In this document: piece by piece, positions 12,331 to 23,690 of the stretch
Position numbering within the stretch: the stretch's first letter is position 1
How the letters are laid out: every line of letters begins with the position of its first letter
Source of the DNA: Cheiracanthium punctorium
Lineage: Eukaryota > Arthropoda > Arachnida > Araneae > Cheiracanthiidae
DNA length: 64,000 nt
Assembly: GCA_038373885.1 (NCBI GenBank)
Contig: JAWZYV010015859.1
Location: 310,001-374,000 of the forward strand
Direction: 5' to 3'
Notes under the pieces: model-generated
Databases searched by the model: none
Told to the model about the DNA's origin: nothing
The model's input: only the letters and a program-made list of their open reading frames with translations
Translations under genes and position numbers: made by a program

Positions 12331-12579
12331 AGTTTTTCATCTTTTTTTTTTAATGTGAATTCAAATAAACTTTTGAACAGTCCACTATCTCCGAGATATT
12401 TTTTTCACTGTCAAACGTACCTTGAAATGGCAGTTCTTTAACAGCAAGAAACTGGATTTTTTTTAATTGGATTTTTTGTGTTGCTTCCTCTTTTTTCTTT
12501 CTTCTCTCTCTCTCTTTTCCCACTCACATTACTATATCGTCTTACTATAAGATAATACTTTCCACGATTAAACATCTCT

Positions 12580-13025
12580 GCTTGTACTTACACTGGTGCA
12601 GAGGGGCCCTTGCCCCGGGTACACCCTAACGCACTTCTGTCAAGTGCTGTGGACGCTAACGCTCATGTATAGGGAGGCATGTAGGGACCTGAATCTCCTT
12701 CTCCCCGCGGTTTATTTCTTTTCTGCAGTCTGCAACAAATTTCCACGAAGTGACATCGCTATCCCTATCCCAGACACAGGGAATCCTTTACGTACCCTCC
12801 TATCTATTTTAAAGGTGGGGCGTGAGGTCAGTGCTTTATGGATTCCCTTAACTTTATAATAAAGGACTATTAAAGAATGTCTAGACAGATTTTTTAATCA
12901 GAAAAAAAAAGAAAAATATTCCATTCCTCAGATAAAAAATACAATGGAAAGTTGTGAGAGTCTAGAGGGCGCTCAATTTTTCCAGGGGGCGTTGAGCACC
13001 CTTCAGCGCCCCCCTGGCTACGGGC
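12580..13025. other. GC-richer repeat-like stretch
   Basis: Bounded by degenerate GC-rich ends (GAGGGGCCCTTGCCCC near 12600, CCCCCTGGCTACGGGCGG near 13012) related to an end seen at about 7760. The frame 12596-12859 has no recognisable domain. It is probably part of a non-autonomous element. Confidence 0.3.
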
Positions 13026-13034
13026 GGTTACAGT

Positions 13035-13760
13035 CTAAATTTGAGAGCTCGTTTGGTTTGACCAATGTAGCCCGAATCACGCTGACAAAGACTATATATT
13101 AAACAGCTCAAGTTTCACAATATACATAGGATCCTTAAGAGAAGATTATTTACTTTACATCATGACATGTTAGAGTATTTTAGAAATTCGGTAGCATAGA
13201 TGAAAAGAAAAGTAGACGCTTTTTAAATTTTAAAAGAACCAAATCAATAACAGAGGGACTAAAACCATGATAGTAAAGAGAAGGTGAATCAGAGTAAATT
13301 TCGACAGCACAATACACATAAGTCTAAAAATCAAAAAGAATTTGCTGGTAAAGATTACTAGAAAGAGTATGAGGACTCAAAGATTTTGAAATGAGTTAGT
13401 GGGAAACAGATATTGAGAAACCGATAGGATTCTAAGAACACCAAGAAAAGATAAAAATTCGTTGTATTCCTCTTTAAAGGTAAACTGTATACGTTCATCA
13501 ATAGAATTAACAATCAAAAGTATATTAGGTGTACCAGATTTGGAGTCCGCAAGAATGACAGTAACGTCAACATAGCTGACCCAGCAAAAGAAATTTCAGA
13601 CCTTGAAGAGCTCCTCTTTAAAATGGTGCACATAAAAACAAATATCATATAATAGAGGCAAAAGGGGATTACCCATAGCAATGCCCAAATCACTGAACAC
13701 TTTAGCAAAACAATTGATATAAATATCATTTTAGAATATAGTGCATACATGCGTCCTCTG
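13035..13760 (-). pseudogene. Penelope-like retroelement fragment (RT and GIY-YIG)
   Basis: On the - strand one frame reads GIAMGNPLLPLLYD followed by HHFKEELFK, the reverse-transcriptase MGNPLSPLL segment. After a frameshift comes YVDVTVILAD at the catalytic Y-x-D-D position (second Asp lost), then IQFTFKEEYNEFLSFLGV. Farther downstream, near 13050-13090, is DSGYIGQTKRALKFRL, the core of a GIY-YIG endonuclease. RT plus C-terminal GIY-YIG defines Penelope-like elements. Stops, frame changes and the altered active site mark it as dead. Confidence 0.8.
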
Positions 13761-14559
13761 TTTGTTTATAGGTTATTAAAAATGAATGTCTTGTACACAA
13801 CTTTTACTAAAAATATAGGCTCATTAATCTCAGTAGAAGAATGATGAACTCAATGTAAACGCTTTTCCAATCAATCAATAGCACTTGTGATATTCTACCC
13901 AATTTGCAAATGATTGGATTTACGTGACTCATCATTCTTATGTAAAGATAAAAGAGCTTATTTGAATAAAAATTTTGCGTTAAACAAATACCTTTCATTT
14001 CTAAGGGTCCGTTTTCTAAACAAACTGAGATTTTTGAAAGAGGTAATCCATTTTTGCTTCTCTTTGGGATATAAATCCCAATTTATATAAATCCCAATTT
14101 ATATAAAATCCCAATTTATATCCCCCCTCGCACTATTTTGAAGAGAAGTTTTTCAAAGTCTGCAATTGAGCAGCTTTGTGGTGGGTCAGATAAGTCGATG
14201 ATACTTTCGTTCTTTGGAGTAAATTCAGACAATTCTAATTTACTTTCCACTTTAGAAGAGGAAATTGTGCTTTCTATTACTGAGAGATATTTGTGAACAA
14301 GAATTTTTCAAATCTTCTACTGCCCTCACTGTTGGCTGTTGTTTTGCTAAGGTAAAGCACACAAGCACATCTGCCAAATGGAGCAATGCCTTGGGTGGAG
14401 GACCTATCCAGATTTTAACGCGTATTCATGTTGCATTTGATGAAAGCCACCCAAAAATCCAAATCTTTAGATAGACATCTGCATGTTAGTCCAGAACAGA
14501 GGACTCAACTTCAGCCATCTGCCAATGTTTAGTGTCTTAACTATTTGGCACAGTCTCTC

Positions 14560-15110
14560 ATTGCTGGAATTCTAATCAGTTTCAGTTTTCTACAGATAAA
14601 ATTTTGTGCAACTCTCAGTCTTCATTTCATCTTGATATCTTGATTGCCCAGCTGAATATAAATTTTGATTACCCAGCAGTTTTACTTTTTCATTTATTCT
14701 GCTTATAAACAGTTGTAAGTCTCTAGCCTTCCTTCTTCACCTGTCTTCTTTTTTTTCCCTTTTATTTGCGTATGTGTTAAATATATTAGGAAAAAAAGTT
14801 GTTTATTTCATTGTTATATTGTTCTCTTTTTACTTTAACGTTTAATCTTTCAACATTTTTATTTTTTTATATTATTTTATCAAATTTACTGTCCTCTTTC
14901 TGCTAATTTCTCTCTCGCCCTTTTTAACTTTTATTCTCTCTGGTTTTCTTTCATTTTTCTTTATCCAAAAAGGCAACTTCTTTGCTTTTATTTTTCTCAC
15001 TTTTCTGCCTGTGTTAAAGTTTGAACTTTTTACAGCTGAAGAAAGGTGTTTTATGTATAGTATTTTCTCTATGTATTTGTCTTTATAACGAAGTAGTTTT
15101 TTTTTTTTAT
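14560..15110. repeat. Inverted copy of the 6760/46860 repeat family
   Basis: Segments such as GGAATTCTAATCAGTTTCAG and CTCAGTCTTCATTTCATCTT match the reverse complement of about 7620-7690 and 47340-47400. It is followed by a pyrimidine-rich tract, the complement of the purine-rich tract of the other copies. Non-coding. Confidence 0.45.
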
Positions 15111-15835
15111 AAAACACATATTAATTTTAAAGGGAAATCATTGCTGGGCAAACAGTGATTACATTGCTTATATGGAATGCACGCCACTGTTCCATTAATG
15201 TTTCCGTGTTTCAATCAGTTAATTTAAATATTTTTGATGGGACTGGTTTATGTTCATTCCCACCATATTATTTTTTCTCAGTGTTCCACACAATAGGGTA
15301 TTATGTAATGATGTATCATTCATCTCGTTTTCATCACCATCACCTTGATCATTTTTATAAGTGAAAATTTGACTTACTGTATATTTTAAATGTAACATAT
15401 GCTTTCGCATTTTCTTTTAATTTTCAGATAACTTGATTGCAAATAGCACAAATTTAGAAATTTTAAGTATATGCTGCAACAAAATGTCAATACCGTTCGT
15501 ACTCAATTTAGAGGGTTCCATTTTTAGAAATATATTCAGTAAATTTATATTAAACCTCTTTCCGAAATTGCAGATACTTTTTATATAATAATGAAATATA
15601 TTTCTAAAAAGATGCTACCTATTCAAACTGGATATAAATTGACGCAGAATATATCCTGCTTCAGAAAAAAAGCAGCGTCATTATAACACAAAAAGTTAAA
15701 TTGTCCAACAGGTTACAGAGGTAAAAGTAAGATTTTTTTTTTTAATGCATCCTTTTTTTTCAAAATTTTAGGACATTTTTATGAGACTCAAAATGCAAAA
15801 AAAAATTTAAACACCATTTTATTTCATAAAATTAC

Positions 15836-15989
15836 TAGGGGCGGCCCGACACGGTAAGCAAGGTAAGCATCGCATCGGGGTGCCATTTAGAACTCAAAAA
15901 TGGAGATGAAACTTATTTTAAAGCATTGAAGAGGGCGTCTTTTCTATATTTGCAGGGTGGTAGTGACACGTACCCTAGGGTCGCCTCTG
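15836..15989. mobile_element. 154-bp hAT-type MITE
   Basis: Ends TAGGGGCGGCCC and GGGTCGCCTCTG are imperfect inverted repeats. They are flanked by the exact 8-bp duplication AAAATTAC (15828-15835 and 15990-15997). Non-coding. Size, TIR and TSD fit a hAT MITE. Confidence 0.85.
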
Positions 15990-16264
15990 AAAATTACACA
16001 AAAATGAAGTTTTACAAAAGTACTTATTCTTCAGTTTAGTTATGAAATATATGTATACTTCCATTTAAGTTTCATAATACGGAACTCCTTGCAATATTAA
16101 CATATAAAAACGAATGCACTTTTTAAAATAATACTATTATATGGCATAAAAATAAACAAAAATTTTAGTATGTTCATCAGTTTTATTTGACACATGTTAT
16201 ACTAAAGTAACAAACTATTTTCCTTGCAAAAGGTGTACAAATAGAATTCCAAATGATATGGTGA

Positions 16265-16266
16265 TT

Positions 16267-16300
<34 letters not shown>
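16265..16300. repeat. Poly-T tract
   Basis: About 28 consecutive T followed by AAGGGAGGGGG. This could be the tail of a retroposed sequence on the - strand, but no body was recognised. Confidence 0.8.
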
Positions 16301-16959
16301 GGAGGGGGTCAGTCTACTCCAGTTGACTGTAAATTTTTAAAGAATAATTCTATTATTTTAAATATTCTTGAATAAATTTTGAAAATAATATTTTCTATTA
16401 TTTCTTTTAGGATTCTGATTTTCTTTTCAAACAAACCATGCACTACAGAACAACTTTCACACCACTTACTGAATTTAATCAATAAAACTGCAGCTACTGT
16501 ACCTGCAGATGGCTGCGATTTTTCATCGTTAAAGGTAAAGGATACAAATTTTTAAGAAAACTGAATTTTTTTAATTAAATTTTTTGTCTCTGCACATTGT
16601 CTCTACCAATGCTATAATGCAAATGCTGCTCACTGGTGGATCCAGAGATGTCAGGGCACAGGGGCACGTGTTTTCCTAGACAGACAAAGTTTAGACTAAA
16701 ATAAATTGATTCATTTTATAAATTCAAATGCATTTACAAGAAAAAAGCAGATACAATTTTGCGCCCTTCCCAGAAATTTTTCTCTGGATCTGCCTCTACA
16801 ATTGCCACGTATACACCTATCATCATACGCAAACTTTTATATATTTATCACAATATATTACAACCCTATAACCTCACTGCTAAGATGCCAAAACATAAAA
16901 TACTCTCCGATATAATGACACTTAACAATACAAAAAGGGACTTACTCATTTGAAGAAGC

Positions 16960-17746
16960 CTTCGCTGACATCAACGCAGGGGCTCGTTGTATAATTATAC
17001 CCGTCCGATTTCTGTCGTCTCTTTGCTCCACTGAAGTCGGTACGCTGAAGGGGAATCGCAGACGTCTGTAAACACTCGCTGGATTTCCTTCTACAGGTCA
17101 GACCACTAGCTTTAGGACACAGGACTCGAACACTGGGGAACCTCCTTCGAACAACACTGGAACGCAGGCACTTCAGAAATGTTCAACTCGATATTTCAAC
17201 ATGGGCTAGAGTTTTTCTTTACAACTCTAATATCCCGCCTCATGCCACCATTTAATTAATCATATTATAGCTGTCATGTCGTGTATACTGCTAGGAGCGG
17301 CACTAGCAGTTCTGTTGGTAGCGTAACACAAGGCGTAATGAAAACAATAACAATTTATTTAAATTAAGAAGAAGCATATCCGATACATATAGTTTCAGCT
17401 CTTCAGCATCGTGTCATAGCCCTCTAGTTACAGGCTAGAATCGTGGAGGAGTCCAAACGAAAAAAAGATACATGAATATTGTTCACTTGGTGAGCGACTC
17501 GGTGGAGAGACCAACCTATCTCTCTGAAACCTCTAGTCCATCTGCCGGGCACCGGCTCGCCTCGAGAACTCGTCAGCCAAGGTAGCTCCACCATCAAAGA
17601 CACGCCGACGCACCTGTGCACCTGTAGGTCGTGGGAAAGTCAGCCAAAAGAGGTTCTCATCCCCTACTGGAATACTGGCCCAAGGCTAGCTGAAAGAACT
17701 GCATTTTCTTGAAAGTTTTGTGGGGGTGACCACGCTGTCACAAAAC
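16960..17746 (-). repeat. GC-richer block, possible solo LTR
   Basis: Read on the - strand the block opens TGTGACAGCGTGGTCAC near 17746, and its composition differs sharply from the AT-rich flanks. TG-start and size suggest a retrotransposon LTR, but I could not define a matching CA end, a target duplication or internal genes. A poor 65-codon frame (17424-17621) is not convincing. Treat the call as tentative. Confidence 0.25.
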
Positions 17747-18049
17747 ATACAAACAACTAAGATAAGTTTCAAAAAATAGATTTTATACTTCTAGGAGCAC
17801 AAAAGAATGCAAAAGGGAACTTTTGAAGTACAGGTTTAAAGGTACATGAAAAAGGAGTACAAAACTCTAAATGAGTACGGTTGGTCACCTCAGGTATTTA
17901 TTGTGGTTGAAAGAAAAGGAGATTACAATAATTAATACATGCTTACCAAAAATATTTAGAATACTTTCCCCTTATTTCTGACATACTCATATATAACAGG
18001 GTGATAAGGGTTTGTGAAAAAATCAGTTTCTTAAAAATTTGCAAACTTT

Positions 18050-18400
18050 ATAAATATAAAAGGTGTCTCAAAAACATAACATGCTTTAATTCTTTATCTA
18101 TCTGAGATGAGTGGGCAATTTAAATTAAAGAAATATCACAATAAGGCAGGAAAAAAAGACTACTTTAAGAAACGATTTCTCTCATTCATTTTCAAAAAGT
18201 GACTTTTTTAATTTCGATACGAACCTTCCCGCCCCCCTCCACAATTCCAGAAAAAAATTCCAGGTAAGTAAAATGTGCCCTATAAGTGGCCCACTAATGA
18301 GGTGATGAACAAAACTGCAGAATTATATCCTAAAAAATGTCAGAGATGTGAAGATAAATGTATGCTGACTCAAACCCCTTTTCCATAGTTCTCGAAGAAG
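18050..18400. repeat. Dispersed repeat, copy 2 of 3
   Basis: Related to 4625-4990: GGTGTCTCAAAAACATAACA, CATGCTTTAATTCTTTATC and TATGCTGACTCAAACCCC occur in the same order. The opening also resembles 43285-43360. Unknown class. Confidence 0.4.
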
Positions 18401-18417
18401 AAAAAAAAAAAAAAATA

Positions 18418-19016
18418 CAGTGAAGCACCGTTTATACGTTTTTCTAGGGACTAGGGAAAAAAAGTATAAACGAAATTCTCGAAGTACGTACATTTTTGTA
18501 ATAAACAACTATAAAAATCAGATTTAAATTAAAATACTACATCTTATATTACTACATGAAAACAAGATACACAATAGGTATATGTAATACTAACCTTATT
18601 ATTCCAGTTTTAATATGCAGCTAGTATTTGTATTCATATTCATTCCGCACGTACAAAATATTTTGTATTTTTCGGTTGTATAGTTTTTCGGGATTGGACT
18701 GAAAAAGTTCATTGTGCACAGTTAAAAGTGACAGTTTAACATTATCATTTAAATCGCCGGAAATTAGGTAGTCTTGCATACAATTAAAACCTCTCAAAGC
18801 TTGTTGAAAACTTGGCTGTAGCTTTTCAGGGCAATTATCCTCTTCTTCACTGCTACATTCCTCATTTTCGATCTTTTCATCGATTGTTAAAATGGAACAT
18901 GTTTCGAGTTCTGAATCACATTCCACAAATTCCTGAAATGTTGCAACATCTCTTAAATCGACCAGTCTTCTGGCGGAACAAAGTGTCCAGGCTCGGCATT
19001 TTCAAAATGTCGCCAT
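18418..19016 (-). pseudogene. Tigger-like transposase, C-terminal part (fragment 3 of 3)
   Basis: A 101-codon frame (18621-18926) reads an acidic region (ENEECSSEEEDNCPEKL) followed by ALRGFNCMQDYLISGDL, the type of acidic C-terminal tail seen in pogo/Tigger transposases. Upstream codons up to 19016 continue the reading frame of the fragment at 23975, apart from one shift near 18960. The left end near 18423 (CAGTGAAGCACCG) looks like an element terminus. It is separated from the rest of the gene by the 19017-23966 insertion. Confidence 0.72.
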
Positions 19017-19261
19017 CAGGGGCGGATCCAGGGAAATCATCTAGGGGGGGCTCCGTTTCTCATTAGGATGATACATTGATTTCCCAATACTTTTTTTCCC
19101 AATGTGTAACTAGACATGGTATATCACAACTAAATAAGTATGTTGTCTGCTGCAAGAACCGTCGAAGAAAACTCGGAAAGGGGAGGGGGGGGGCAGAGCT
19201 ATCGTGCGCCCTATACCGATCAAGTTACGGCCGATGCTCATAAGCTACGTGTTTTATGCGT

Positions 19262-20120
19262 TTCAATGGACGACGGGACTGATATGCGAAAAAACTGTTC
19301 CGTTGCTCTCTCCATTGTGTTGGGGAACAGTGTTTTAAGTTTAACACATTAATCTTTTGTTGGTAGATCCCGACTGGCCATTAAAAGTCGTAAATTTCGC
19401 CAGAAAAATCTGGCCTTAACCCCTGTAGTGACGACAAGACATGGCTAATCAGCAACGGCAATTATTCATTTTGTTGTTCGCGGGCCCTACCCATTAACAT
19501 TTTAGTGTGTACAGAGTACAACTGCTGAATGCAATATTGAACCCATTTCACAGCCACCGTGCAATATACAGTGTTCAAAGCATACATTTACGCATTTTAG
19601 GATAGTATTAAGTTTTCCAGTTTAAGTAATTCCCATCCTTTTCAGAGAAGACAGTAGTAAACAAACCTCAATTGCTATTTACAACTATTATCACTATTAC
19701 CTGCTATTTACAATTTGAGCTTTCTTTAAAACCAGACCAGCTAGACCTTGCCAGGTACTCGCTTTGTCTGATATCTTAGAATATGTTTTACTTTTATAAT
19801 GAGGATTTGTACCCATACGTCTGGGTGGTGTAGACAACTCATGAGAGTAGTTGAAAGAATGAAAGCTGTACAAATTGCGGAGGGTTGGATTGTTCGTCTA
19901 TGCTTCAGCATCACTTAAGGCCGATGCTGATTGCTACTGCGTCTAACGTGACTGCAGTGGGTAAGAGGGCATTCTCGTCGCGAATTTTACGACTTTTTAA
20001 TAGCAATTCGGGGTCCGATAAAAGATTTTCGCACTAAATCGCAAACTCCGGCCACTATAAAATGGAGAGAGCAACGGACGATTTTTTTTTCCCGTATCAG
20101 TGTGCCGTCGTCCATTCAAA
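19262..20120. repeat. Inverted repeat pair inside the large insertion
   Basis: The segment about 19262-19335 is the near reverse complement of about 20045-20120. Landmarks are CCGTTGCTCTCTCCATT versus AATGGAGAGAGCAACGG, and CAATGGACGACGG versus CCGTCGTCCATT. About 700 bp of moderately GC-rich DNA lies between them, with no recognised gene. It may be a foldback element. Confidence 0.6.
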
Positions 20121-20122
20121 TA

Positions 20123-20281
20123 CGGTGGAACCTGCTAAAATGACCACTTTGGTAAAGAGATCGTCTGTCTATAGTGACAACTTTAATGCAATTTCGCTTT
20201 GCTACCATCACACTTTACCACCTTTGTAAGGTGACCAGTTTTGTTCTTCCCAAGGGTAGTCCCATTAGACAGGTTCCACTG
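20123..20281. mobile_element. 159-bp pogo/Tigger-type MITE
   Basis: Ends CGGTGGAACCTG and CAGGTTCCACTG are inverted repeats flanked by TA on both sides (20121-20122, 20282-20283). The interior has GACCACTTTGGTAAAG-type subterminal repeats typical of Tigger derivatives. Non-coding. Confidence 0.8.
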
Positions 20282-20283
20282 TA

Positions 20284-21194
20284 CAAATAAATCTGGGAAC
20301 ACTGCTCCAGCCACTGTGGCGATAGCGAGTCAATAAAATGTGCCTCTCCTTCTGTTTAAAAATAAAAGCTCTATATCATTTTTGTAAATAGAGAAATTAC
20401 GTTTAGTCCACAAGGATTCAATAAGTATTGGTGTAAATATTCTTGGTATATATATATATAGCATTACAAATCAGAAGCCCGCTAAAATCCCACATTTCTA
20501 GAACTACGCAGTTTTAATTCAGTTGGAACAAAGGAATCTGCTTTCAAAAGCTGCAATTACTACACGGTCCCTTGCAATTCCTTTGTAATTTTGTAGACGG
20601 TCCCCGCGTCCAGTCAATCTGGCTTCTTAAAAGCCATAACAAACCTTGAAATACCGCTGCCCATATTTTGGGATCTGCCAATAATTGCAACTTGCATGGA
20701 TCATGTTACACGACCTCAAAAGTTAATAAAAGGGGCTGATGCAGCCCAGCAGCGACTTTTTCGCTTGACAGCAACTGCCAAGGAAAGATGTATCGAATCA
20801 CCCAATAATGTAACCGCAGTTCGACCGATTCTTCCATTGACAGTCATAGCGGCCCAAGGATTTTCACAGCTCGCTTAAGGGCTTTGCCGGCCAGGATCCC
20901 ACAATAACGGCCCTAAGCCAGAGTCTCGAGCCGCCTCGCTTCCCCCGCCATGTTTGGGGGCTCCTTCGAACACATGATCACAAAGTAAACACACTTGAAT
21001 TACACACACTGGAGGTAAACACTTACCGTGTATTAACTCCATTAAAACCCCACTTCGGTTCGGTTCGAGCCGCCTCGCCTAATGCCCAACCCCGAGAATG
21101 GGTCTGAAACAGCCTCGCGTCCTCCGGCACACGACTACACCTTCCTGTAGCCGTTTAATGCTACACACAAGAATAACATTTCCCTTTACACTTT
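20284..21194. other. Unassigned interior of the large insertion
   Basis: Mixed composition with a short (TA)n run near 20448. The 60-codon frame 20696-20878 has no recognisable domain. A proline/arginine-rich stretch around 20900-21120 contains two versions of a CTTCGAGCCGCCTCGC-like motif, a small local duplication. Confidence 0.3.
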
Positions 21195-21400
21195 GGAAGG
21201 TGCCTGGTTCAAAACCAGTTCGCGTCCGCCGACCTAACTGTTCGGAGTTTTCCGTGCTTTCCTCCGAAACTTAGAGTAAATAGGGTTAGGCCCCTTAGAA
21301 AGACCCCCCACGGAGTGCATCCCACCCATCGGCTTAGATTCCATGTGCAGATAATTGGCCGTAATCCTACAGCACCAACATCAACCCTTTACACTTTACA
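21195..21400 (+). repeat. SINE family 2, 5'-truncated copy
   Basis: Begins within the tRNA-like head (GTGCCTGGTTCAAAACC, a B-box-like motif). It continues with CTGTTCGGAGTTTTCCGTG, CTTAGAAAGACCCCCCACGG and CATGTGCAGATAATTGGCCG. All of these recur in the reverse-strand copy at 21740-22757, which establishes the family. Confidence 0.75.
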
Positions 21401-21836
21401 TTCTTAGGGCTGTGAATATATTTCTTGATATATTGGCATGTTTAAAGATGTTACTTCTATTATCATTATATTATTTTATTATCCACAAAAAATTATTTTA
21501 AGTTACCTTAAAAAAAGCTAGTAAAAACAAGCAATACAATAAAATTAGGTTTCATGAAAATCAAAATGAATCAGTTGTTTCATTTTTCGCCTTCCCGCTA
21601 TTCTTTTTTTCAGATTTTCTCAAATGTGAAATGCGTCAGCTTCCATTTTATGAATTTTTCTAGCTAACCAGCCGAAGCCTGAAAATTTTGCATTCCAAAT
21701 TTTTCTGCCAGAATAACAGCACTGCAGTAATTGCTTGATTTTATTTTATTTTGGTAATACGAACAATTATCTGCATGAGGGATCTAGGACGAGTACGGGG
21801 TGCCCTACGTGGGGGGTTTTTCTAAGGGGTCTTAAT

Positions 21837-22611
21837 CAGGGCCTGATTACTGAAAAGGCTCGGGAAGCTTGAGCTTCCCCTCTGAATTTCAAGGGGGCCC
21901 AAAAATGACAGAAAAACTGCGATAAAAATTCAAAATTTTATTTTTAAATCTTTTAAATTAGTGTAAAGATTTTTAATGAAGAGAAATAGAAAGCTTTTTT
22001 TAATTTTTTTCAGAAGTCTGATACTTCTTGTCGCAACATTTCTAAATTGGTTGGTTCAGTTTGTGATGTCTTTCCCCGGGACATCTGCTCCGGTTGAGAG
22101 AGTTTTTTCCATTATGTGGAACATTGGGTCGGGAGAAAGGGGTAGACATTCAATATGTAATGTTAAACATCTTCTAAGTGTCAAAATTAATTCTGAACTT
22201 TCATGTTGTGATATTTATAATATCAAAAGAAACAAGAATGCCAGGAAAAAAGCCATAAATGAAAAACATGACTAAATAAATAAAGTTTAATCTTCCAGTA
22301 AGTTAATGCCTTTAGTTTACTTTTAAAAGTAATTTCCAAAGTACTGTAAAAAAACTCGTTACGATGAACTAAACTATTATGAAGATTAATTAATAAAATA
22401 TTTTTATCAAAGGAAAATTTCAGATAATGGAATAATTTATTTTATCAAAGAAAATCATTCGAACTGATTAAATCCATCAAATTTCATTTTATCGAATAAT
22501 ACATTTTTATCAAATAAAATCATTAAAACTTTACTTTTCCCAAACAAAAAGAGGAGGGGGGCCGGAAATGAGACTGAGCTTCCCCTCACTTCAGAGGTTA
22601 ATCGGGCCCTG
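21837..22611 (+). mobile_element. Internally deleted hAT element
   Basis: 775 bp. Ends CAGGGCCTGATTA and TAATCGGGCCCTG are inverted repeats, flanked by the exact 8-bp duplication GTCTTAAT (21829-21836 and 22612-22619). The terminal halves hold GAAGCTTGAGCTTCCCCTC and its partner near 22578. It keeps only the 3' end of a hAT transposase gene, so it is a deletion derivative that could at most be mobilised in trans. Confidence 0.93.
21976..22275 (+). pseudogene. hAT transposase C-terminal dimerisation fragment
   Basis: A 99-codon frame containing MSFPGTSAPVERVFSIMWNI followed by a basic stretch and HLLSVKINSELSCCDIYNI. This is the classic hAT C-terminal block (P-x-S-A-x-x-E-R-x-F-S) and downstream helix. 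Only this domain remains. BED finger and catalytic core are missing, and the ATG at 21976 is fortuitous. It sits inside the TIRs of 21837-22611 on the same strand. Confidence 0.85.
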
Positions 22612-23069
22612 GTCTTAATCCATATTTTTGAGAAGTTTCGGAGAAAACTGCATAAGACTCCGAACAGCTAGATTGACGGACGCGCCCTGAGTTTGAACCA
22701 GGCACTTTTCTTCTCCCAGTTGCGAGCGCTATGCGCTCAGCCACTCGTCGGGCCTCCATAAATTGGAGTTATGTGATATGTGATGTTATGTGGCAAGCCT
22801 ATACTAGAGGCATCTGCATTCTGGGGTCGGAGGATTTTTTCAGATGTTCTGACGCGTATTCACGTTAAATCTGGAGAAAACCATCTGGAAAAACTCCAGA
22901 TAGTTAGATCGAGAGCCGCGCGGTACGCCCAAACGCTGAACCTTCACACTTCAACCGTCTATCATGTCGAGTGTCTTATCAACTTGGAAATGGTGGGGCC
23001 CCGAAATTAGAATGTTGGACGTTCTTGCTTCATGCAACCATTTGCATGCAGAAGTGCCTTGGCAAATTC

Positions 23070-23354
23070 TAAGGCGTTGGACTCGTAACCTGTAGGTTGT
23101 GGGTTCGATACCGGCGCACCACTAAAGACCACCGTGTACATGCGGTGTACGTGCACGTTAAATCCGTGGTTCCGAAAGTCCTCTCGGCGGTCGCTAGCAG
23201 TTTCCGAGGGGTGCCAATATTTAGAAGCCCCCCCACCTTCTGATGAGGTTCCAAATCGTGGCGGGAAATTCCGGGAAGGACATATATGTAGCTTTAAGCG
23301 ACACATTCAGTGACGCGAGCTGTCCTTATCTGACAAATAAATAAATAAATAAAT
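23070..23354 (+). repeat. SINE family 1 (tRNA-derived), 5'-truncated copy
   Basis: Begins AAGGCGTTGGACTCGTAACC inside the tRNA-like head, with B box GGTTCGATACC, and matches 54991-55268 closely through to the end. It ends in a (AAAT)n tail. The A box is missing, so it is a truncated retroposed copy. Open frames on the opposite strand here are repeat artefacts. Confidence 0.88.
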
Positions 23355-23365
23355 CGGCCACATTG

Positions 23366-23688
23366 ACTTTTCGGCCGTTTGGATTTGGATCCCGAACTAA
23401 ATTTTTGCGCTTCTTCAAGAATTTTATCTTTGCTTCTAAAATACCTTTGAGAATACACTCAGGTAGTTGAGATTGTCTTGCGAATTGCACTTTTGACATT
23501 CCCCGACACTTTTTTCCCCACGCTTAAATAAATTTTCTCTTGTTCCTGTAGCGTAAGATGAAAAAAAAAAAAAAATCGTTGTTAAACAGAAACGACCTCG
23601 TCTATGAATAGAAATTTTTTACGTTTGAGTTGTTGGGAAATATCGTCTTTAGAAAGAGATCGTCGTTAAACAGAGAGTCAACTGTATA
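23366..23688 (-). pseudogene. Tigger-like 5' end and N-terminal coding fragment
   Basis: On the - strand a TA-flanked end CAGTTGACTCTCTG (near 23688) leads through GTTTAACGACGATC-type repeats to a coding-like stretch with several frame changes. It includes HLTLQEQEKIYLS and VQFARQSQLP, and another frame gives ILEEAQKFSSGSKSK. This resembles the N-terminal DNA-binding part of Tigger transposases. A related but shortened version opens the 30411-30914 frame. It is truncated by the SINE tail at about 23354. Confidence 0.6.
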
Positions 23689-23690
23689 TA

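Larger units (their letters stand above)
21740..22757 (-). repeat. SINE family 2, full-length copy split by a hAT element
   Basis: On the - strand the copy starts near 22757 with GGCCCGACGAGTGGCTGAGC (A box) and has a B box GGTTCAAACTC about 45 bases on. The body matches 21195-21400, and it ends in an A-rich tail (complement of TTTTATTTTATTTTGG near 21745). The sequence is interrupted between GTCTTAAT copies by the hAT derivative 21837-22611, so SINE insertion preceded hAT insertion. It carries internal pol III-type promoter boxes, but whether they work is unknown. Confidence 0.85.

Noticed and set aside
16960..17746. Confident LTR retrotransposon call
   Set aside because: Only a TG-like start and compositional shift are visible; no paired LTR, CA end, TSD or gag-pol sequence found.
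23007..23306. Frames on the - strand over the SINE
   Set aside because: The same frames recur at 54963-55235 because both are SINE copies; they reflect repeat sequence, not a protein family.
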